NCBI RefSeq assembly: GCF_902706195.1 | Contig: NZ_CACSJO010000016.1 | Span: forward strand, 62,001 to 126,000 | DNA from: Novosphingobium sp. 18050 | Lineage (GTDB): Bacteria; Pseudomonadota; Alphaproteobacteria; Sphingomonadales; Sphingomonadaceae | Length of the DNA stretch: 64,000 nucleotides | Reading direction: 5' to 3' | Part shown: positions 1-8,405 of the stretch, piece after piece | Numbering within the stretch: position 1 is the first letter of the stretch | How the letters are laid out: the number at the start of each line of letters is the position of its first letter | The notes under the pieces: generated by a model | Seen by the model: the letters and a program-made list of their open reading frames with translations, nothing else | Told to the model about the DNA's origin: nothing | Database searches by the model: none | Position numbers and translations under genes: made by a program

Positions 1-524
1 CGGTTGATGAGCCCCAACTCCAGCGCCCGGCGCGCATCGATGGAATTACCCGTGAGCGCCAGTTCCATCGCTAGCGCGCGCGGCAAGAGGCGGGGCAGTT
101 GCACCACGCCGCCGCCCGCCGCCACCAGCCCGCGCTTCACCTCGGGAATGCCGAAACGCGCATCCACATGGGCAACGATCAGATCACAGGCCAGCGCCAG
201 TTCGAATCCCCCGGCGAGCGCCGGACCGTCGACCGCCGCGATGACCGGCTTTTTCGGTGTCCACGTACAGATGCCGCCGAAGCCACCACGTTCGTCGACC
301 GGCAGTTCGCCGCGCAGGAACCCTTTGAGGTCCATTCCTGCGCAAAAGCTGCCCCCTGCTCCGGTAAGGATCGCACAGCGCAGGTGACCTTGCGAATCAA
401 GCCTGTCCATCGCCGCCCCGATCGCCTGCGCCGCAGCACGGGTCATCGCGTTGCGCTGGGCGGGCCGGTTGATCGTCACTTCCAGTACGCCGCCGCGCTC
501 CGTGACCAGCACCTCATCTTCCAT
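1..524 (-). CDS. Crotonase-family enoyl-CoA hydratase (3' end off window)
   Basis: The N-terminal ~174 residues of a crotonase-superfamily protein are visible; the gene runs off the left edge. Family signatures read in order: VTINRPAQRNAM near residue 20, the oxyanion-hole segment GSFCAGMDLKGF near 70, and the second oxyanion segment GPALAGGFELALACD near 115. The start at 524 has GGAGAAG about 6 nt upstream. These proteins hydrate or isomerise acyl-CoA thioesters in the cytoplasm, typically in beta-oxidation or degradation of aromatic or terpenoid acids. The catalytic acid region cannot be fully judged from the fragment, so the exact reaction is unknown. A second, different crotonase lies at 5412. 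Confidence 0.85.
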   Translation of the reverse strand, partial: MEDEVLVTERGGVLEVTINRPAQRNAMTRAAAQAIGAAMDRLDSQGHLRCAILTGAGGSFCAGMDLKGFLRGELPVDERGGFGGICTWTPKKPVIAAVDGPALAGGFELALACDLIVAHVDARFGIPEVKRGLVAAGGGVVQLPRLLPRALAMELALTGNSIDARRALELGLIN

Positions 525-668
525 CAGTCGCTTCTCCCATGTTTGGTGACAGGCTGGAGGGCCAAACCCGGCCTGTAAAGCCGATTACTGCCGAGTAGCA
601 GCCTTGCCATGCGCCGCAGCGCTGCCTAGAGACTGCCGCAATTCTCACCCCACGGGAGTCCCTTTAGA

Positions 669-1892
669 ATGGCAAAGATCAAGGTTACGAACCCCGTCGT
701 CGAAATGGACGGCGATGAAATGACCCGCATCATCTGGCAGTGGATCCGTGAACGGCTGATCCTCCCCTACCTCGATATCGACCTCAAGTACTACGACCTC
801 TCGGTCGAGAAGCGCGACGAGACCGGCGACCAGATCACTATCGACGCCGCCAATGCGACCAAGGAATTCGGCGTCGCAGTCAAGTGCGCCACCATCACCC
901 CCGACGAACAGCGCGTCACCGAATTCAGCCTCAAGAAGATGTGGAAGTCGCCCAACGGCACCATCCGCAACATCCTGGGCGGCGTGGTCTTCCGCGAACC
1001 CATCGTGATCTCGAACGTGCCCCGCCTGGTTCCGGGCTGGACCGACCCGATCGTGGTTGGCCGTCACGCTTTCGGCGACCAGTACAAGGCCACCGACACC
1101 CTGATCCCCGGCCCGGGCAAGCTGCGTCTGGTCTGGGACGGCGAGAACGGCGAGAAGATCGACCTCGACGTGTTCGACTTCCCGGCTCCGGGCGTCGCCA
1201 TGGCGATGTACAACCTCGACGAATCGATCCGCGACTTCGCACGCGCTTCGTTCAACTACGGCCTCAACCTCGGCTGGCCGGTGTACCTCTCGACCAAGAA
1301 CACCATCCTGAAGGCCTATGACGGCCGCTTCAAGGATCTGTTCCAGGAAGTGTTCGACACCGAAGGCTTTGCCGAAAAGTTCAAGGCTGCCGGCATTTCC
1401 TACGAGCACCGTCTGATCGACGACATGGTCGCCTCGGCGCTCAAGTGGTCGGGCAAGTTCGTCTGGGCCTGCAAGAACTACGACGGCGACGTGCAGTCGG
1501 ACACCGTTGCACAGGGCTTCGGCTCGCTGGGCCTGATGACCTCGGTCCTCCTCTCGCCCGACGGCAAGACCGTCGAAGCGGAAGCGGCCCACGGCACCGT
1601 GACCCGTCACTACCGCCAGCACCAGCAGGGCAAGGCGACCTCGACCAACCCGATCGCCTCGATCTTCGCCTGGACGCGCGGCCTGGCCTATCGCGGCAAG
1701 TTCGACAACACGCCGGAAGTCGTGAAGTTCGCCGAGACGATCGAGCGCATCTGCATCGAGACCGTCGAGAGCGGCAAGATGACCAAGGACCTCGCGCTGC
1801 TCATCGGCCCCGACCAGAGCTGGATGACCACCGAGCAGTTCTTCGAAGCTATCGTCGAGAACCTCGACGCGGAAATGGCCAACTGGGCCTGA
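669..1892 (+). CDS. icd: NADP-dependent isocitrate dehydrogenase
   Basis: Converts isocitrate to 2-oxoglutarate and CO2 with NADP+ in the TCA cycle. The 407-residue length and the sequence ([20 protein letters not shown] at the start, [13 protein letters not shown] and [12 protein letters not shown] inside) match the homodimeric type found in alphaproteobacteria and mitochondria rather than the E. coli type. Full length, no disruption seen. It stands alone: the neighbour upstream is on the other strand and a strong terminator hairpin follows 45 nt after the stop. The product of this enzyme is the co-substrate of the 2OG-dependent dioxygenases at 2023 and 30407, but there is no operon link. 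Confidence 0.97.
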   Translation: MAKIKVTNPVVEMDGDEMTRIIWQWIRERLILPYLDIDLKYYDLSVEKRDETGDQITIDAANATKEFGVAVKCATITPDEQRVTEFSLKKMWKSPNGTIRNILGGVVFREPIVISNVPRLVPGWTDPIVVGRHAFGDQYKATDTLIPGPGKLRLVWDGENGEKIDLDVFDFPAPGVAMAMYNLDESIRDFARASFNYGLNLGWPVYLSTKNTILKAYDGRFKDLFQEVFDTEGFAEKFKAAGISYEHRLIDDMVASALKWSGKFVWACKNYDGDVQSDTVAQGFGSLGLMTSVLLSPDGKTVEAEAAHGTVTRHYRQHQQGKATSTNPIASIFAWTRGLAYRGKFDNTPEVVKFAETIERICIETVESGKMTKDLALLIGPDQSWMTTEQFFEAIVENLDAEMANWA

Positions 1893-1937
1893 TCCCGTTT
1901 CAGCCGGCGGTGCGAGCCGCCGGCTGATCGACACAGC

Positions 1938-1975
1938 AAAAAGCCCGCCGACTCGTCAGAGCCGGCGGGCTTTTT
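1938..1975 (+). terminator. Rho-independent terminator after icd
   Basis: A GC-rich stem (GCCCGCCG with its complement CGGCGGGC, extended by flanking A/T pairs) is followed by five T residues on the plus strand and preceded by five A residues. It can therefore terminate icd and possibly also the convergent dioxygenase gene. Confidence 0.85.
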
Positions 1976-2022
1976 GTTGGTCTTAATTCCTCCCCGAACT
2001 TACTCGGGAAGGAATTCGCGGC

Positions 2023-2865
2023 TCACTCCGCCCAGGCTTCCTCGCCTTCCAGCTTGGTGCGGTGCATCATGCGCCCGCAGTCGGGATCGTAAGCCTCGGC
2101 CCGGTGCATGGTCCCGGTGTTGTCCCAGATCACCAGGTCGCCCACCGTCCAAGCGTGGCTATAGGTGAAGTCCGGGCTGGTCGCCCATTCGCGCAGGCCA
2201 TGGATGATCCGCGCGCTCTCGGCGTAATCGACGTCGATCACGTGGTGGCAAGTGCATCCCAGAACCAGCGACTTGCGGCCCGAGGCGTGCTTCCACACCA
2301 GTGGCAGGACTTTCTCGCCGATGCTCTGCATGAGCTTGAGCTTCGCCAGGCTCGGCTCCGCCTCATAGTAGAACAGCGAGGCCCAGGGCCCGTGCAGTAC
2401 ACGCATGTCCTCGTAACGCGCCTTGTCCTCGTCCGAGAGGTCGTCATAGGCGGCATAGGTATTCGAGAACCCGGTGTTGCCGGTCCCCTTCGGGCTGGGC
2501 ACCTTGCATGAAAGCAGCGAGGCCAGGATCGGCACTTCGTTACGGGTGCCGTCGATATGCCAGTAGAGCGAGCCCTTCAGATACTCGGCGCTACTGGGGT
2601 TTTCCTTCACGTCGAGCGTGATCTTGGAAGGCGAACCGTCGGGGTTTTCCGAGGCATATTCGCCGAGCGTCTTGGTAAAGGCGATCTGCTCCTCGTCGGA
2701 GAAGTTGATCTGCGGGAAGACGAGCACCCCGCGCGCCTCCAGTTCCTCGCGGATCTGGGCGGCAAATTCCCCGGAGAGCAGTTCTTCCTTGGAATTGAGG
2801 ATACGGCTGCCGATCTTCGGCTTGACGTGTTCGACCTTGAATTGGGCCTTGGTTGCGACCGACAT
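2023..2865 (-). CDS. TauD/TfdA-family 2-oxoglutarate-dependent dioxygenase
   Basis: A 280-residue Fe(II)/2-oxoglutarate dioxygenase of the TauD/TfdA family. Metal ligands are visible as H103-x-D105 in YWHIDGT and H254 in TMHRAEAYD; the 2OG-binding arginine is R265, eleven residues after the distal His as in TauD. The start at 2865 has GGGAGA 8 nt upstream. The family oxidises taurine, sulfonates, phenoxy acids or other small acids; substrate cannot be read from sequence. The TetR-family gene just upstream (3004-3594) points the same way, 138 nt away, and is the natural candidate regulator (inference). Confidence 0.88.
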   Translation of the reverse strand: MSVATKAQFKVEHVKPKIGSRILNSKEELLSGEFAAQIREELEARGVLVFPQINFSDEEQIAFTKTLGEYASENPDGSPSKITLDVKENPSSAEYLKGSLYWHIDGTRNEVPILASLLSCKVPSPKGTGNTGFSNTYAAYDDLSDEDKARYEDMRVLHGPWASLFYYEAEPSLAKLKLMQSIGEKVLPLVWKHASGRKSLVLGCTCHHVIDVDYAESARIIHGLREWATSPDFTYSHAWTVGDLVIWDNTGTMHRAEAYDPDCGRMMHRTKLEGEEAWAE

Positions 2866-3003
2866 GTTGATTTCTCCCGAAGTTTGGGCTGCGAGAACGC
2901 TGTTACCGCGTCTGGGACCAAAGCTCCTTGAGCGTCAAGCGGACTGGCCCGGTGAGGCCAAGTCAGCGCCGATGCGGTATGTCGGCCCTATATGAAGGGC
3001 CAG

Positions 3004-3594
3004 TCAGTCCTTCGCCGGTGCCAGCTTTTCCAGCCAGGTTTCGACGATGCGCATCGCCTCGGCGTGGCCGGTACGTACGCCCAACCCCTCTTCCATCACG
3101 ATGGCCCGGCCGATCCCGGCGAGAATGAGGCTGAGACCCGCCGCATCGAAACCTTCGAGGCGGTTTATCCTGTCGCCCAGGATGCGCTTGAGAATGTCGA
3201 CCTGACGCGCACGCATCGCCTCGCTGTGCTGCGCCATATAGTCGCGCACCGCCGGACGATGGTTGGCCAGCGCCATGAATTCGAGCGCCATGGCGGTGCG
3301 GCTGGTGTCGACGAAGAACCCCCAGAGCGCGCGTAGCGGATCATCGGAAGCCAATGCCTCCTCGATCATCAGGTCGCTCTGCGATGCGCCAAGCCGCGAG
3401 ACTTCGACCAGCAAATCATCGGTGGTCGGGAAATAATAGTGCACCAGCGAAGGCTTTAGCCCGGCGCAAGCGGCAACCCGGCGAGTGCTGACGGATGCAT
3501 ACCCTTCGTCGCGGATCAACTGGTTGGTAGCCTCGACGATGAGGGCCCGCGTCGCGGACGTCTCTGCTCCGACCCTGCGTGCTACGCCTGCCAT
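3004..3594 (-). CDS. TetR/AcrR-family transcriptional regulator
   Basis: A 196-residue repressor-type protein with an N-terminal TetR helix-turn-helix (VSTRRVAACAGLKPSLVHYYF around residues 34-54) and a variable all-helical C-terminal ligand domain. I chose ATG at 3594 because AAGGGA lies 8 nt upstream; an in-frame codon at 3633 would add 13 residues without a better ribosome site. It precedes the TauD-like dioxygenase on the same strand and is divergent from the radical SAM gene at 3693, so the 98-nt gap between them probably holds its operator. Ligand unknown. Confidence 0.85.
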   Translation of the reverse strand: MAGVARRVGAETSATRALIVEATNQLIRDEGYASVSTRRVAACAGLKPSLVHYYFPTTDDLLVEVSRLGASQSDLMIEEALASDDPLRALWGFFVDTSRTAMALEFMALANHRPAVRDYMAQHSEAMRARQVDILKRILGDRINRLEGFDAAGLSLILAGIGRAIVMEEGLGVRTGHAEAMRIVETWLEKLAPAKD

Positions 3595-3692
3595 CGTAAT
3601 TCCCTTCGCCGGCTGGCCTAAGGGCGCAGGCATACAAGATCAACCGCGAAGGGTGGATTGACTTTTGTTCTCTTTTTGTTCATTCTCGACTC

Positions 3693-4763
3693 ATGGAACC
3701 GATCAAGGGCAGAGGCGCGGTTACGGGAGCGGCAAGCGCACGCTTCAATCTGCCTGCACGCGAAGCGGACGGCGACTGGCTCGACGATGCAGAAACCGTC
3801 GACGGCCCTGCCCGCCACCCGGCAACCACCGTGATCGAGGAACGTCCCCGCTCGATCCTCTCGTTCAACAAGTCTCCCGATGTGCCGTTCGACCGCTCGG
3901 TCAACGCCTATCGCGGATGTGAGCACGGTTGCATCTACTGCTTTGCGCGGCCCAGTCATGCCTATCACGATCTCTCCCCCGGCCTCGATTTCGAAACGAA
4001 GCTGTTCGCCAAGCCTGCCGCCGCCAGACTGCTGCGCGAAACGCTGGCCAAGCGCGGCTACAAACCCGCTCCGATTGCAATGGGGACCAATACTGACCCT
4101 TACCAGCCGATCGAAAACACCTACCGCATCACCCGCGACGTGCTCGAACTGTGCCTGGAAACGCGCCACCCCGTGACGATCACCACCAAGTCCGACCGCG
4201 TGCTGCGCGACCTCGACCTGCTGGTGGCACTGGCCCAGCGCGATCTCGTGAGCGTTGGCATTTCCGTGACCAGCCTTGATCCGAAACTCTCGCAGCTGTT
4301 GGAGCCCCGCGCCTCATCCCCGGCCAAGCGCATGGCGGCACTGGGGCGGCTGGCCGAGGCGGGCGTGCCCGCGCATGTATCTGTCGCGCCGGTTATCCCG
4401 GCCATCACCGACAGTTTCATGGAAGAGATTCTGGAGGAATCGGCAGCGCGCGGCATCCACGCGGCGACGTGGATCATGGTCCGTCTGCCGCATGAAGTCG
4501 CCCCGCTCTTCCGCGAATGGCTGGCGGCCCACTTCCCGAGCCGCGCCGACAAGGTGATGGCAACGATCCGATCGATGCGCGGCGGACGCGACAACGATCC
4601 CGATTTCTTCACCCGCATGAAGCCGAAGGGTGTTTGGGCAGAACTGTTCCGCAGCCGCTTCCGCATCGCCGCCACGCGGCTGGGCATTACCGGCCCCAGA
4701 TCCGTGCTGGACTGCACGCAATTTTGCCGCCCGTCGCTGGACGGTCAACTTTCGCTGCTATAA
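3693..4763 (+). CDS. PA0069-family radical SAM protein
   Basis: A 356-residue radical SAM protein of the PA0069/SplB-like group. The [4Fe-4S] cysteines are C76, C80 and C83 in CEHGCIYC, the CX3CX2C pattern, followed by an SPL-like barrel with TTKSDRVLRDLDLL and APVIPAITDSFMEEIL. The extended N-terminus (ETVDGPARHPATTVIEERPR) with SILSFNKSPDVPFDRSVNAY is typical of this group. Its substrate has not been established in the family as far as I know; relation to spore photoproduct lyase is by sequence only. It is divergent from the TetR gene and followed 34 nt later by an exported protein on the same strand. Confidence 0.88.
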   Translation: MEPIKGRGAVTGAASARFNLPAREADGDWLDDAETVDGPARHPATTVIEERPRSILSFNKSPDVPFDRSVNAYRGCEHGCIYCFARPSHAYHDLSPGLDFETKLFAKPAAARLLRETLAKRGYKPAPIAMGTNTDPYQPIENTYRITRDVLELCLETRHPVTITTKSDRVLRDLDLLVALAQRDLVSVGISVTSLDPKLSQLLEPRASSPAKRMAALGRLAEAGVPAHVSVAPVIPAITDSFMEEILEESAARGIHAATWIMVRLPHEVAPLFREWLAAHFPSRADKVMATIRSMRGGRDNDPDFFTRMKPKGVWAELFRSRFRIAATRLGITGPRSVLDCTQFCRPSLDGQLSLL

Positions 4764-4797
4764 CTTCGCGAATGACATTTCGAGGACGCATGTGACG

Positions 4798-5298
4798 ATG
4801 GTAACGGCAGCCCTTGCATTTCTGGTCCTCGTCGCGGCTCCTGCCGCATCCTATCAGCAGGCTCTGGCGGGCGCACCGCCTCCGGTCGTATCCGTTGAAC
4901 GAGGAGCGCCCTCCTGCGCGGCGGGCTGCATGTCTGCCATCGAGGCGGTGACTTATGCTTCGTACCTGGGAACCAAGGCCGGGGTTGCCGGCATCTTCGA
5001 GATGCCGGTGGTGGAAGTGGGTCAGCAGAACGGGATGTTCTACCTTAACTCGGAAACGGACTACCGGGACCGTAACTGCCTGACAGTCGCCATGACGCCC
5101 CGCGCCATGAATGACCTGGTCGGGACCACCGATCTTGCGGATATACGTGAGCGCCTGCGCAGCCGCCGCGTGATCGTGAACGGGATCGCCCGACAGGTAC
5201 GCATCAATTTCCTCAACGACGGCAGGCCCACCGGTAAATACTACTATCAGATCCATGTCCGTGTCGGCGATGCCGGGCGGGTACGGATCGTCGGTTAA
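4798..5298 (+). CDS. Exported protein of unknown function
   Basis: A 166-residue protein with a clear N-terminal signal sequence (MVTAALAFLVLVAAPAAS). The mature part has three cysteines, two near the N-terminus (CAAGC) and one in RDRNCLTV, and no motif I recognise. A GTG at 4792 with GAGGA 5 nt upstream would add two residues and has the better ribosome-site spacing; I list the ATG. It follows the radical SAM gene on the same strand and could share its transcript. Function unknown; the predicted location is the periplasm. Confidence 0.7.
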   Translation: MVTAALAFLVLVAAPAASYQQALAGAPPPVVSVERGAPSCAAGCMSAIEAVTYASYLGTKAGVAGIFEMPVVEVGQQNGMFYLNSETDYRDRNCLTVAMTPRAMNDLVGTTDLADIRERLRSRRVIVNGIARQVRINFLNDGRPTGKYYYQIHVRVGDAGRVRIVG

Positions 5299-5411
5299 CG
5301 CCGGAAGGAGAGCGCTTTTCCGGCAAAGGCAATCCGCGCCGCCCTTGCAGGCCTTGAACGGACGGCCTTTGTCCCCGAACTTCCGCCCGCAACCGGAGGC
5401 AAGGAACGCGC

Positions 5412-6209
5412 ATGGCCGACGACCCGATCCTGATCGAATCGCGCGGCGCCATCGAGATCGTCTCGCTCAATCGCCCGGAAGCGCTCAACACCTTCGACGA
5501 GGCGCTGACCTTCGCTCTGCGCGGCTATTTCACGGGCCTTGCCGAGCGGCTCGACGTGCGCGTGGTGATCATTCGCGCCGAAGGCCGCGCCTTCTGCGCC
5601 GGGCTCGACCTTGGCGGCTGGCAAAATGACGGCGCGCGCGGTGAGGTGCAGCATTACTGGCGCCTTCAACGCGCGGTCGCCGGCGTTCTGGAGGCGATGC
5701 GCGCCTGCCCCCAGCCTATCGTCGCTCTTGGTCACGGGGCAGCTTGCGGGGCCGGCTTTTCGCTGCTTCTCGCAAGCGACGTGCGGTACGCAGCGCCCGA
5801 CCTCAGGATGAATGCGGCCTACATCAAGGTTGGTCTTGGCGGTTGCGACCTTGGCTGCAGCTACTTTCTCCCGCGCCTCGTCGGAGCTTCCATCGCTTCG
5901 GAATATATCCTCACCGGACGGTTCATGACGGCGGACAAAGCGCTTTCCTGCGGCCTCCTGAGCCAGATCGCCGCGCCTGAAGACCTGCTCGAAACCGGCC
6001 TCGCGCTGGCGCGGGAGATGATCGCGAACGCACCGATGGGCCTCAGGCTCAGCAAGGACGCGCTGAACCGCAACCTGGATGCGCGCTCGCTGGCGGATGC
6101 CATGGCGGTGGAAGACCGCCAGCAAGTGATGCTTCTGATGAGCGAGGATTTTTCCGAAGGCGTCGCCGCCTTCCGCGAGAAGCGCCCGCCCCGCTACCGC
6201 GACCGCTGA
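5412..6209 (+). CDS. Crotonase-family enoyl-CoA hydratase/isomerase
   Basis: A full-length 265-residue crotonase. Signatures: VSLNRPEALNTFDEAL near residue 20, the first oxyanion-hole segment GRAFCAGLDLGGW near 60, and GHGAACGAGFSLLLASDV near 105. It ends FREKRPPRYRDR, the usual FxEKRxPxFxG-like tail. The family processes acyl-CoA thioesters in fatty-acid or aromatic-acid catabolism. Acting near an acyl-CoA synthetase (6572, opposite strand), it may serve the same type of substrate, but no operon link exists. The glutamate that acts as acid/base in true hydratases is not obvious here, so an isomerase or other activity is possible. Confidence 0.85.
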   Translation: MADDPILIESRGAIEIVSLNRPEALNTFDEALTFALRGYFTGLAERLDVRVVIIRAEGRAFCAGLDLGGWQNDGARGEVQHYWRLQRAVAGVLEAMRACPQPIVALGHGAACGAGFSLLLASDVRYAAPDLRMNAAYIKVGLGGCDLGCSYFLPRLVGASIASEYILTGRFMTADKALSCGLLSQIAAPEDLLETGLALAREMIANAPMGLRLSKDALNRNLDARSLADAMAVEDRQQVMLLMSEDFSEGVAAFREKRPPRYRDR

Positions 6210-6288
6210 GCCCTGCTTCCTGCGCGCGGCAACCGCTTCGCCGCACGCGCGTTCCGTTGGTAACGAGATAACGGACAGGAGCCCATAC

Positions 6289-6561
6289 ATGGCCGACGAA
6301 ACCAGCGAAACCGCGCGCCAGTCGGAAGCCCCCGCGACGCACACCACGATCATTCACGAAGCCCCGCGCTCCAGCAGCGGCATCGGCATCATCATGGCGC
6401 TGATCCTGCTCATCGTCGTGGTCGGCGGCATCTATCTTTTCAGCAAGACCTCAAGCGAGAACGCCCGCGACAACGCCATTGCCGACGCGGCGAGCGATGT
6501 CGGCAATGCCGCCACCAAGGTCGGCAATGCTGCTGAAAACGCGGTTAACACCAACAAGTGA
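6289..6561 (+). CDS. Small single-pass membrane protein
   Basis: A 90-residue protein: a Ser/Thr/Ala-rich hydrophilic N-terminus, one strong transmembrane segment (IGIIMALILLIVVVGGIYLF, about residues 32-51), and an Ala/Asn/Asp-rich C-terminal helix with repeated AASDVGNAATKVGNAAENAV. The sequence GACAGGAG lies 6 nt before the ATG. The repeated xGNAA pattern suggests an amphipathic helix. I recognise no family; similar short stress-like envelope proteins are common in sphingomonads. It lies between a crotonase (same strand) and an acyl-CoA synthetase (convergent). Confidence 0.75.
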   Translation: MADETSETARQSEAPATHTTIIHEAPRSSSGIGIIMALILLIVVVGGIYLFSKTSSENARDNAIADAASDVGNAATKVGNAAENAVNTNK

Positions 6562-6571
6562 GAGCGATGGA

Positions 6572-8167
6572 TCAGTCCAGACGATAATCGCGAAACTGAA
6601 CACGCAGGTCTTTCTTGCTGATCTTGCCGGAGCCGGTGTGGGGCAGCGAGGCGACGAACTCGATCGCATCGGGCACCCACCACTTGGCGACCCGCGCAGC
6701 GAGGTAATGGCGCAGGGTTTCGGCCGAAAGCGCGGTGTCCGGTTTCTTTACGACAACCAGCAGCGGTCGCTCGTCCCAGCGGGGATGAAATATTCCGATC
6801 GCCGCCGCTTCCAGAACTTCGGGATGGCCGATGGCAGCGTTTTCCAGATCGACCGAACTGATCCACTCTCCACCCGACTTGATGAGGTCTTTGGTCCGGT
6901 CGGTCAGCCGCACCGTGCCATCAGGTGAGATAACCGCGACATCGCCGGTATCGAACCAGTCGCCGGGACCGACCACGTCTTCCTCTGCCTCAAAGTAGCG
7001 CTTGATCGTCCAGGGGCCGCGCACCTGTAGCGGGCCGCTCGTCTTGCCGTCGTGCGCAGCCTCGCATCTGGGGTCGGCCAGCGACATCACGCGCACTTCG
7101 CTGCCGTAGACCGGGCGGCCCTGACGGCTCTTGCATTCGACCTGCTGCTCGAAGGTCATCTCATCCCATTCGGGCGGCTCGTAAGTGACGGTGGCGATCG
7201 GCGAAGTCTCGGTCATGCCCCAGGCCTGCACTACGCGCACGCCCGCGCGCATCAACCGCTCGACCACGCTGGACGGCACGGCCGAGCCGCCCGAAAGCGC
7301 CAGCCGGAACGGCGGCATCGCGCGTCCGGTCCTGTCGAGATGCTCGAACATCGCAAACCAGACGGTGGGCACACCGCCGACATGGGTGACTTTCTCATCC
7401 GCGATCAGGTCGCAGAGGACGGTAGGTTCGTTGACTTGGCTATAAACCATCTTCGCGCCCGTCGCGGCGCAGGCCCAGGGCAGGCCCCAGTTGTTGGCGT
7501 GGAACATCGGCACCACCGGCAACACGCAGGAGCGCGGTTCGATCGCCAGGCATGCCGGCTGGATCATCGCCAGCGTATGCAGCACGTTTGAGCGGTGCGA
7601 ATAAAGCACCCCCTTCGGATCGCCGGTCGTGCCGCTGGTATAGCACAGCATACATGGCGCCCGCTCGTCGCCCATGCCCCACACCGCATCGCCGTCCTCG
7701 GCCGCGATCAAGTCTGCGAAGGCCACGGCATGGCGAGCATCGTCGAAGCATATGTAGTGCTCGATCGTCGGCCAGCGCGCGCGCATGCGGTCGACGATGG
7801 ACTGGAACTGGGCATCGTAGATCAGTACGCGGTCGCCGGCGTGATTGACGATATATTCGAGCTGATCGTCGAACAGGCGCGGGTTGATGGTGTGCAGCAC
7901 GCAGCCCGCGCCGGTGATGCCGAACCAGCTTGCAAGATGGTGTGAATGGTTCATCGCCAGGGTGGCGACGCGCGCGCCAGCGTAGATATCCAGCCGCCGC
8001 AGCGCCTGCACCATGCGCAGCGCATCGCGGCGCAGGTCACGCCAGTTGGTCCGCGTCTGGGTGCCGTCCGCCCAGTGGCTGACGATCTCACGCTCAGGAT
8101 GCGCCCGCGCGGCATGATCGATCAGACCAGAGACGCGCAGCTCCCAATCCTGCATCCCACCCAGCAT
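6572..8167 (-). CDS. Acyl-CoA synthetase (AMP-binding, long/medium chain)
   Basis: A 531-residue adenylate-forming ligase that activates a carboxylic acid with ATP and CoA. Motifs: the P-loop-like [11 protein letters not shown] near residue 180, [10 protein letters not shown] near 325, and the C-terminal GDWFDTGD and [15 protein letters not shown] region with the catalytic-lysine tail [13 protein letters not shown] chose ATG at 8167 because AGGAGA lies 8 nt upstream; an upstream in-frame TTG at 8191 would add eight residues that cover that ribosome site. Closest in style to the fadD3/AlkK medium-to-long-chain group. It converges with the small membrane protein gene, the two stops 10 nt apart. 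Confidence 0.9.
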   Translation of the reverse strand: MLGGMQDWELRVSGLIDHAARAHPEREIVSHWADGTQTRTNWRDLRRDALRMVQALRRLDIYAGARVATLAMNHSHHLASWFGITGAGCVLHTINPRLFDDQLEYIVNHAGDRVLIYDAQFQSIVDRMRARWPTIEHYICFDDARHAVAFADLIAAEDGDAVWGMGDERAPCMLCYTSGTTGDPKGVLYSHRSNVLHTLAMIQPACLAIEPRSCVLPVVPMFHANNWGLPWACAATGAKMVYSQVNEPTVLCDLIADEKVTHVGGVPTVWFAMFEHLDRTGRAMPPFRLALSGGSAVPSSVVERLMRAGVRVVQAWGMTETSPIATVTYEPPEWDEMTFEQQVECKSRQGRPVYGSEVRVMSLADPRCEAAHDGKTSGPLQVRGPWTIKRYFEAEEDVVGPGDWFDTGDVAVISPDGTVRLTDRTKDLIKSGGEWISSVDLENAAIGHPEVLEAAAIGIFHPRWDERPLLVVVKKPDTALSAETLRHYLAARVAKWWVPDAIEFVASLPHTGSGKISKKDLRVQFRDYRLD

Positions 8168-8405
8168 CGCAGCGTTCTCCTGTCCCGGCAAGTTATGCGC
8201 ACTTTTGCGCTATTCCAGCAAAAGAATGTAAAATAAGGACAAGACGGGGCGAAGCACGGCCAGATGGAGCAAACCGTTTACTTCGTAAAGTCGCGCCCAT
8301 TATCAGTGACCGCAGACTGGGCGAGCCAAGCCGCACTGTTTCCATGCTGCCGCGGACCTCTGCGCGACACTGCTAGCGCGGAAAGTAACGTGAGATCTAC
8401 CCGCG